Assembly: GCF_019550915.1 (NCBI RefSeq) | Contig: NZ_JAHWCI010000005.1 | Coordinates: 372,001 to 436,000, forward strand | Direction of reading: 5' to 3' | DNA from: Mumia sp. zg.B17 | GTDB taxonomy: Bacteria > Actinomycetota > Actinomycetes > Propionibacteriales > Nocardioidaceae | DNA length: 64,000 bases | Shown here: one piece after another, positions 59,047-64,000 of the stretch | Numbering within the stretch: the stretch's first letter is position 1 | Layout: each line of letters opens with the position of its first letter | Position numbers and translations under genes: made by a program | Notes under the pieces: model-generated | What the model saw: the letters and a program-made list of their open reading frames with translations, nothing else | The model's database searches: none | Told to the model about the DNA's origin: nothing

Positions 59047-59610
59047 TCAGAAGCGTGCGAACGGACGCGGGGTCGCGTAACCGAAGGTGTCGCCCGCGCT
59101 GAAGGCGTGGACACGGAACGTCGCGTTCAGCGCCTGCGCAGCCGTCTTCGTCAGGGTGAGACGCACGACGCCGAGGCCGGGACGGCTCGAACGACGGATC
59201 TTGAAGAGATTGACACGCCCGGCGTTGCCGATGGAGCCCGAGACCTTGCCGCTGACCCGGAGGCGCTTCAGGTCGATGGTGAAGCGCCGCAGGGCGATCG
59301 TTCGCGACCCGGCGGTCAGGCTGATCCCGCCGCTGTGCTTGATCTTGAGCGTGCGGAGCGAGGCGTTGGTGATCGGGAAGCGCGCCGCCAGCGTGTTCTT
59401 GTAGGCGAAGGCCTTGGCCCCACCGACAGGAGCAGGCGTGATGCCGGCCCCGGCGACGAGCTTGTAGACGGCGGGTGCGACGGTGACCTGCGTGTAGCCC
59501 ACCTTGGGCTTCTGCTCGGCTGCCTGGGCCGGCGTCGCCGTGCCGACGGCGACGAGCCCGAACGTCGCGGCGAACGCTGCGAGCGCGCCGGCGAGTTTTT
59601 GCTTCTTCAT
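59047..59610 (-). CDS. Secreted protein of a SigK/RskA-type operon (possibly HtaA-like)
   Basis: The 187-residue protein begins with a Sec signal peptide (LAGALAAFAATFGLVAVGTA, AQAAE cleavage region). The mature part is beta-rich, with KHSGGISLTAGSRTIALRRF followed by alternating strands, somewhat like an HtaA haem-binding domain, although I see no firm signature. ATG at 59610 fits the signal peptide. It is 41 bp downstream of the anti-sigma gene, so it is probably under control of the ECF sigma factor at the head of the operon. Confidence 0.7.
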   Translation of the reverse strand: MKKQKLAGALAAFAATFGLVAVGTATPAQAAEQKPKVGYTQVTVAPAVYKLVAGAGITPAPVGGAKAFAYKNTLAARFPITNASLRTLKIKHSGGISLTAGSRTIALRRFTIDLKRLRVSGKVSGSIGNAGRVNLFKIRRSSRPGLGVVRLTLTKTAAQALNATFRVHAFSAGDTFGYATPRPFARF

Positions 59611-59651
59611 GGGAGTTCCTCCAGATCGATGGCGAGAATCGTGCCTACCCA

Positions 59652-60344
59652 CTACTTCGTTGCAGAGGGAGGTTTGGATGCCTCGGGCGTGTAGTTCGCG
59701 CGCAGCACCGAGGTGATCGAGTGGCCCGGGTCGCCGTCGTCGCTCTCGAGGCTGACGTCCAGGGCGTGGTAGCGCTCGACGAGGTCGCGCGCGACCTCGA
59801 AGGCGGTGACGCCATCGGGGTCGACGACGCCGAGCGCGAGCATCTTGTCGGTCGCAGGCTCGAACAACCACGCGTAGTAGTAGTCGCCGCGCGCGGCTCG
59901 CGGGAGGTCGCGGGTGGTGATCGTCATCCGGACCGCGCCGGCGCCCTCGGTCATCACCACCCGGCCACGTGCCGAGCCGTCGACCGGCGCCAGCGCAGCC
60001 GTACGGCGGGCGGTCGGCGTGGAGCCTTCGGAGCCGCCCTCGACGAGGGGGATGACCGCCGCGCCCGCGACGACGAGCGCGGCCGCCGCCACCAGGACGG
60101 CCGGTCGACGCCACCGTGGTCGGGCGGGCGTCACCGTCAGCGGAGGGACCCACGGGGTCTCCATCGGCTCCCGGGGACGCAGCGCACGCATCGTGGCCGC
60201 CAGCAGCCCGTGCCCGGTCACCAGGGCGACGAGCTCGTCCCGGCACTCGTCGCACGCCTCCAGGTGACCGCCGAGCTCCAGCACCTCGGCATTGGTCAGC
60301 TCACCGCGCAGGAGCCCGACGTGGTCCGGGTGCTCGGCGCTCAT
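59652..60344 (-). CDS. RskA-family anti-sigma factor
   Basis: The 230-residue protein has an N-terminal zinc-binding anti-sigma domain with HLEACDEC (HxxxCxxC) near residue 27, one membrane segment (AVLVAAAALVVAGAAVIPLV near residue 85), and an extracytoplasmic RskA domain (GRVVMTEGAGAVRMTITTRD, YYYAWLFEPATDKMLALGVV). It should hold the ECF sigma factor inactive until cleaved by membrane proteases. Its ATG overlaps the sigma gene stop (ATGA). Confidence 0.92.
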   Translation of the reverse strand: MSAEHPDHVGLLRGELTNAEVLELGGHLEACDECRDELVALVTGHGLLAATMRALRPREPMETPWVPPLTVTPARPRWRRPAVLVAAAALVVAGAAVIPLVEGGSEGSTPTARRTAALAPVDGSARGRVVMTEGAGAVRMTITTRDLPRAARGDYYYAWLFEPATDKMLALGVVDPDGVTAFEVARDLVERYHALDVSLESDDGDPGHSITSVLRANYTPEASKPPSATK

Positions 60345-60895
60345 CGCGCGGCCTCGTCGGAGGCGCGCATGATCTGGCCCAGCCGTCGGGTCCCCCGCGA
60401 GGCACGCGCCTTGACCGTCCCCAACGGCACGTCGAGCCGTACGGCGATCTCCCGCTGCGTCAGCTCGCGGAAGTAGGCGAGCTCGAGCACCGTGCGCTCG
60501 TGCTCGGGCAGCCGGGCGACGGCCCATCGCACGTCCGCGGCGTCCGCGAACCGGTTCACCGTCTCCCTCCCGTCGTCGCCGACGAGATCGCGGGCGAGGT
60601 CCATGTCGACGACGACGTGGCGTCGAGCCCGCAGCGTGTCGACCGCCCGACGGTGAGCGATGGTGAACAGCCACCCCGTGAACCGCTGCGCCGGGTCGTA
60701 GCGCGCAGCGCTGCGCCAGACGTCGAGGAACGTCCGCTGGAGCACGTCCTCGGCCTCGTCCCGGCCGACGAAGCCGGTGACATAGGCCAGCACCACGGGT
60801 GCGTAGCGTTCGTAGGCGTCCTGGAGCGCGGTCTCGTCGCGGTGTGCGAGGCGCAGACCGATCGACTGACCGACGACATCGGCGGCGAAGTCCAT
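60341..60895 (-). CDS. SigK-like ECF RNA polymerase sigma factor
   Basis: The 184-residue protein has sigma region 2 (YERYAPVVLAYVTGFVGRDE, then AEDVLQRTFLDVWRSA) and region 4 (RLPEHERTVLELAYFRELTQ, then REIAVRLDVPLGTVKARAS). The overlap with an RskA-type anti-sigma gene places it in the SigK group. It probably controls this operon, including the secreted protein. ATG at 60895 is the likely start. Confidence 0.92.
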   Translation of the reverse strand: MDFAADVVGQSIGLRLAHRDETALQDAYERYAPVVLAYVTGFVGRDEAEDVLQRTFLDVWRSAARYDPAQRFTGWLFTIAHRRAVDTLRARRHVVVDMDLARDLVGDDGRETVNRFADAADVRWAVARLPEHERTVLELAYFRELTQREIAVRLDVPLGTVKARASRGTRRLGQIMRASDEAAR

Positions 60896-60979
60896 GCTCT
60901 TGGTTCGGAGCGGGTCGGCTGGTGGATGTGCGCCGAGGCTGAATTTCTTCGACTACCTGCTGGCGGCTACGGTCGGGGC

Positions 60980-61564
60980 ATGGCCAGTGCTCAGCCGATC
61001 CGGCGCACCGCGACGCCGGTGATCGGGGACGCCGTCCGCTTCGCTGCGGCGGTGAGCGTGGTCGCCGGTGTCTTCGCCTACGGGGGCCTCGGCGGCGCGC
61101 TGTTCTTCTTCGTGCTGGGGGGCACGATGATCCCGCGAGCCCTGGGAGCCCCGGCAGCGCTCGACCTCTCCTACTGCCTCGCGATCCTCGTCGCGGCGTG
61201 GGCCGCCCAGCTCGACTGGTACGTCGCCGTGAGCTGGCTCGACCTGGTCGTGCACACCGCTGTCACGGGCCTGGTCGCAACGGTCGTGCACCTCGCCCTG
61301 GTGCGGCTCAACGCCGTCGCCCCGGTGGACGACCCGCAGCTGCGACGGGCACGCCTCGGCAGCGCGCTCGTCACCACGGCGCTCGGCGTGGCGCTCGCGA
61401 CCCTGTGGGAGCTCGGAGAGTGGTTCGGTCACACGCAGATCGACGAGAGCATCCAGGTGGGATACCACGACACGCTCGGCGACCTCGCCGCCGGCACGGT
61501 CGGCTCCGTCGTGGCCGGGATCCTGCTCGCACGCGGCCTGCTGCTCGCCGGAGCGCGCCGGTGA
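60980..61564 (+). CDS. Small polytopic membrane protein (DUF2238-like)
   Basis: The 194-residue protein has about five to six membrane segments (FAAAVSVVAGVFAYGGLGGA, LDLSYCLAILVAAWAAQLDW, LVTTALGVALATLWELGEWF). The segment TLWELGEWFGHTQIDESIQV followed by YHDTLGDLAAGTVGSVVAG places acidic and His residues in the membrane, somewhat like DUF2238/YjdF proteins. The function is unknown. Its stop overlaps the glycosyltransferase start (GTGA), so they are co-translated and may act together in the envelope. Confidence 0.7.
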   Translation: MASAQPIRRTATPVIGDAVRFAAAVSVVAGVFAYGGLGGALFFFVLGGTMIPRALGAPAALDLSYCLAILVAAWAAQLDWYVAVSWLDLVVHTAVTGLVATVVHLALVRLNAVAPVDDPQLRRARLGSALVTTALGVALATLWELGEWFGHTQIDESIQVGYHDTLGDLAAGTVGSVVAGILLARGLLLAGARR

Positions 61565-62355
61565 CCTCACAGGCCCCCAGGCTGTCCGCTCCGATCTCGG
61601 TGTCGGTCGTCATCCCCGTACGCGACGACGCCGTGGCGTTGGAGGAGTGCCTGCGGCGCCTGGCCGACCAGACGCTGCCACCGACGGAGGTGGTCGTGGT
61701 CGACAACGGCTCGAGCGACGACAGTGCCGCCGTCGCCCGCGCCCATGGTGCCCGCGTGGTGGTCGAGCCGAAGGTCGGCATCGCACCGGCGACGGCGGCG
61801 GGGTACGACGCGGCGACGGGTGAGATCGTGCTCCGCTGCGACGCCGACTCCGTCCCGGGTCCTCGGTGGGTGGAACGCCTCGTCCGCCACCTCGTCGACG
61901 ACCCGCGACTCCACGCCGTCACGGGGCTGGGCAGGTTCTACGACCTCCCACGCGGCCTCGGGCGGATGAGCGCCGTCATGTACCTCGGTGCCTACTACCT
62001 CTTCACCCACCTGGCCCTCGGGCACACGGCTCTGTGGGGGTCCAACATGGCGTTCCGGCGCGCGACCTGGCAGGAGATCCGCGACGGGGTCCACCGTGAC
62101 GCCGACGTCCACGACGACATGGACCTCGCCTTCGTGCTGGGCCCGGCCCGGAGAATCCGGCTCGTGCCGGTCTCGGTGGGCGTGTCGGGACGCTCCCTGC
62201 GCGGGGGCAGGCAGCTACGACGCCGCCTGGACCGGGCACGCACCACGCTCGCGCTCAACTGGAGCGTGCAGCCCCCGTGGCTGCGCTGGCGCGACCGCTA
62301 CCAGCCGATCGCCGCGAGGATCAGCAGCTGGGTGACGAGGAAGCCGGTCAGGTAG
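61561..62355 (+). CDS. Family 2 glycosyltransferase
   Basis: The 264-residue protein has a GT-A fold: SVVIPVRDDAVALEECLRRL, VVVDNGSSDDSAAVARAHGA, the DxD metal motif in IVLRCDADSVPGPRWVE, and a W-rich acceptor region (ALWGSNMAFRRATWQE, VHDDMDLAFVLG). It transfers a sugar from a nucleotide sugar to an unknown acceptor; some proteins of this kind glycosylate carotenoids, and carotenoid genes lie next to it. It converges with crtEb and overlaps it by 58 bp. Confidence 0.9.
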   Translation: MTSQAPRLSAPISVSVVIPVRDDAVALEECLRRLADQTLPPTEVVVVDNGSSDDSAAVARAHGARVVVEPKVGIAPATAAGYDAATGEIVLRCDADSVPGPRWVERLVRHLVDDPRLHAVTGLGRFYDLPRGLGRMSAVMYLGAYYLFTHLALGHTALWGSNMAFRRATWQEIRDGVHRDADVHDDMDLAFVLGPARRIRLVPVSVGVSGRSLRGGRQLRRRLDRARTTLALNWSVQPPWLRWRDRYQPIAARISSWVTRKPVR

Positions 62356-63194
62356 TTCAGCCAGAGGAACCGGCGCCACCCCGCGTTCGCGCGCTCGCAG
62401 TCGACGTCGCTCAGAGCGTGGTACGGGGCGGCGTTGACGAGGTAGGGCACGACCAGCACCGCCGCGAGCGTGTAGGGCCACGGGAGCGTGAGGAGCAGCA
62501 GGCCCGAGACCACGTAGGCCCCGAGCGCCACGCGGACCGTCCCCGCAGCACCGAGCCAGGTCGCCGTCGACGCGATCCCGCCGGCGCGGTCGGCCACGAT
62601 GTCCTGAACCGCCCCGAAGGCGTGCGACCCGATGCCCCACAGGAAGAACGCCAGCAACGCGGCGACCACCGTGGTGGAGAACGAGGCTCCCGCCACGGCG
62701 ACTCCGAAGCACGCCGGCCCGGCGAAGTGGGTGCTCGACGTCAGCGAGTCGAGGAACGGGCGTTCCTTGAAGCGCAGCACGGGCACGGAGTACGCGACCA
62801 CCGCGAAGACGACGACCGCGAGCACCGCCGAGGACGCCGGACTGCCGAGGACGACGAGCGCGACGAGGAACGGCAGGTTGGTCACCGCTGCCGCCACGAT
62901 CGTCGTGCGGTGGACCGCGCGGTCCAGCACGACCCCCTCCACACCGCCCTTGCGCGGGTTGCGCACGTCCGACTCGTAGTCGAAGACGTCGTTGACCCCG
63001 TACATCAGCAGGTTGTACGGCACCAGGAAGTAGAGGACGCCGAGGACCAGCGTGAGGTCGACCCCGCCGCCGGCGAGCAGGTAGGCGGCACCGAACGGGT
63101 AGGCGGTGTTGACCCAGCTCAGCGGACGCGACGACGCGACGACCTGGCCGAGCACGCGCTGTCGCTCTCGTCCGGAGCCGACGGTGGCGGTCAC
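62298..63194 (-). CDS. crtEb: Lycopene elongase, UbiA-type prenyltransferase
   Basis: The 298-residue protein has about eight membrane segments and the two Asp-rich motifs of UbiA prenyltransferases: YGVNDVFDYESDVRNP (NDxxDxxxD) and AFGAVQDIVADRAGGIAST (DxxxD). Lycopene elongases add dimethylallyl groups to lycopene to make C50 carotenoids. GTG at 63194 overlaps the crtYf stop. The gene order crtI-crtYe-crtYf-crtEb is that of the decaprenoxanthin/sarcinaxanthin clusters of actinobacteria. Confidence 0.9.
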   Translation of the reverse strand: MTATVGSGRERQRVLGQVVASSRPLSWVNTAYPFGAAYLLAGGGVDLTLVLGVLYFLVPYNLLMYGVNDVFDYESDVRNPRKGGVEGVVLDRAVHRTTIVAAAVTNLPFLVALVVLGSPASSAVLAVVVFAVVAYSVPVLRFKERPFLDSLTSSTHFAGPACFGVAVAGASFSTTVVAALLAFFLWGIGSHAFGAVQDIVADRAGGIASTATWLGAAGTVRVALGAYVVSGLLLLTLPWPYTLAAVLVVPYLVNAAPYHALSDVDCERANAGWRRFLWLNYLTGFLVTQLLILAAIGW

Positions 63195-63502
63195 GACTCC
63201 TCCCCCGGGTCGCCGAGGAGGAGCGCGAGGCCGGGCAGCGCCAGCGCCGCGACCACGGGCCACGTCAGGTCCTCGACCGGCGCGAGCCAGATCCGTACGC
63301 CGGAGATCTGGCCGTCGCCGTAGCGGAAGAGGTCGGCGGCGATCATGATGCTGTCGAAGACGACGGTGAGCACCATCAGGACGAGCATCGTCAGCCCCGT
63401 CGCCCACCACCAACGAGCCGTCGGCCGACGTCGGAGCACACCGGCAGCGAGCACCGCCAGCGACAGGGCGATGAAGGGCACGGCAAGCTCGGCGTGCGTC
63501 AT
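63191..63502 (-). CDS. crtYf: C50 carotenoid epsilon/gamma-cyclase subunit
   Basis: The 103-residue protein has three membrane segments and the heterodimeric lycopene cyclase pattern FDSIMIAADLFRYGDGQISG followed by WLAPVEDLTWPVVAAL (the conserved PxEDxxW). It works with CrtYe to cyclise the elongated C50 chain. ATG at 63502 overlaps the crtYe stop (ATGA) and its stop overlaps the crtEb start. Confidence 0.9.
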   Translation of the reverse strand: MTHAELAVPFIALSLAVLAAGVLRRRPTARWWWATGLTMLVLMVLTVVFDSIMIAADLFRYGDGQISGVRIWLAPVEDLTWPVVAALALPGLALLLGDPGEES

Positions 63503-63855
63503 CGTGCGCTCTCCTCTCGCACCCGGGCGGCGACGCGGGGAGCCGGCGCCAGCACGCGCAGGAGCAGCCGGTGGAGCACCATCGTCAGGTAGCAGAAGAA
63601 GACGACGAAGAAGATCTCCTCCAGCGGGAGCTCCGGCAGCACCTCGAGGCCCGTCATCGCCGGTGACCCGCCGCGCTCGTAGATCCCGGCCTCGATGGCG
63701 GCCAGGTCCCAGCCGAGGAAGAGAGCGGCGCCTGCGCCGACCAGGGCGAGCGCCCGTCCGGGCCGGCCTGCGAAGAGGAACAGCCGCCAACGCCGGTCGA
63801 CCAGTCCCATGCAGAGCATCGACACGACGACCGCCACCAGGTAGCTCAGGCCCAT
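63499..63855 (-). CDS. crtYe: C50 carotenoid epsilon/gamma-cyclase subunit
   Basis: The 118-residue protein has three membrane segments and the lycopene cyclase domain signature WDLAAIEAGIYERGGSPAMT followed by ELPLEEIFFVVFFCYLTMVL (the conserved PxEExxF). With CrtYf it forms the two-part cyclase. Its ATG at 63855 overlaps the crtI stop region by 10 bp. The C-terminal tail after residue 100 is Arg-rich and cytoplasmic. Confidence 0.9.
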   Translation of the reverse strand: MGLSYLVAVVVSMLCMGLVDRRWRLFLFAGRPGRALALVGAGAALFLGWDLAAIEAGIYERGGSPAMTGLEVLPELPLEEIFFVVFFCYLTMVLHRLLLRVLAPAPRVAARVREESAR

Positions 63856-64000
63856 GGTGCCTCCGTCTCTGCGAGGGGGGCTGTCGACCGGTCGCCCCGC
63901 ACGCGCTTGATCACCAGCTCGGCGCTGATGAGGCACATCGGCAGACCGACCCCCGGGATGGTCCCGGCACCCGCGTAGAGCAGCCCCGAGACCTTCTTGG
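63846..64000 (-). CDS. crtI: Phytoene desaturase, C-terminal end only
   Basis: The last 51 codons read GLLYAGAGTIPGVGLPMCLI, then SAELVIKRVRGDR and a short tail, the well-known FAD-binding C-terminal signature of CrtI-type phytoene desaturases (AGAGTxPGxGxPMxxxSG). The remainder lies beyond the right edge. It is followed by crtYe with a 10-bp overlap, as expected for a C50 carotenoid operon. Confidence 0.9.
   Translation of the reverse strand, partial: KKVSGLLYAGAGTIPGVGLPMCLISAELVIKRVRGDRSTAPLAETEAPWA

Overview
The window is high-GC DNA with dense, often overlapping genes, GTG/TTG starts and actinobacterial families throughout: ANTAR regulators, ECF sigma factors with their partners, RskA-type anti-sigma, LLM flavin enzymes, and a crtI-crtYe-crtYf-crtEb C50 carotenoid set. 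It looks like a chromosomal segment of a soil actinobacterium, perhaps Nocardioidaceae-like; the genus is inference. I saw no rRNA, tRNA, IS element, phage gene or CRISPR array.

Region 1 (1-9.7 kb): the 5' part of a secreted GH3 hexosaminidase with a CRP/GlxR-like site. Next is a three-gene overlapping operon, all on the minus strand: an 85-residue repeat peptide, a JmjC/cupin oxygenase and a thioredoxin-like ferredoxin. It is the best candidate here for an undescribed peptide-modification system. A textbook ECF41 sigma factor with its carboxymuconolactone decarboxylase partner and a visible ECF41 promoter follows, then Mn catalase, a GAF-ANTAR regulator, a DUF5937-type HTH regulator and a secreted peptidoglycan-binding protein.

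Region 2 (9.7-26 kb): mainly regulators and single enzymes (VOC, AraC, GNAT, TetR, GyrI-like, GlxA-like, saccharopine dehydrogenase-like, DUF1203, TOPRIM, ECF sigma, a 929-residue LuxR/AAA regulator, a DUF2776-like membrane protein, endonuclease IV, an SDR protein, M1 peptidase). Two scars of gene decay lie at about 20.2-20.6 kb and 22.9-23.7 kb.

Region 3 (26.2-37.5 kb): a tannin/gallate catabolic locus. A substrate-binding lipoprotein, galB, galC, galD and a two-domain extradiol dioxygenase form one operon. They lie beside a GntR regulator, a secreted tannase, an MFS carrier and a GH2-DUF2804 fusion. Tannase would release gallate outside the cell; a ring-cleavage enzyme plus GalD, GalB and GalC would carry it to pyruvate and oxaloacetate.

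Region 4 (37.5-46.2 kb): an Erm 23S rRNA methyltransferase with a candidate leader peptide and attenuator, a SanA-like protein, and two two-component systems flanking an ABC transporter. A perfect 36-bp palindrome lies between the divergent kinase and transporter genes.

Region 5 (46.3-58.9 kb): a CoA-dependent catabolic cluster. An acyl-CoA synthetase and a FadR-type regulator precede nine translationally coupled genes (three MaoC-type proteins, LLM flavin enzyme, CoA-transferase, MmgE/PrpD, a triple-Rid protein, an Ltp2-like thiolase with a separate DUF35 partner) ending in an acyl-CoA dehydrogenase, the tenth gene. The substrate is unknown. A convergent zinc alcohol dehydrogenase follows.

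Region 6 (59-64 kb): a SigK/RskA-type operon with a secreted protein, a small membrane protein with a family 2 glycosyltransferase, and the C50 carotenoid genes running off the right edge.
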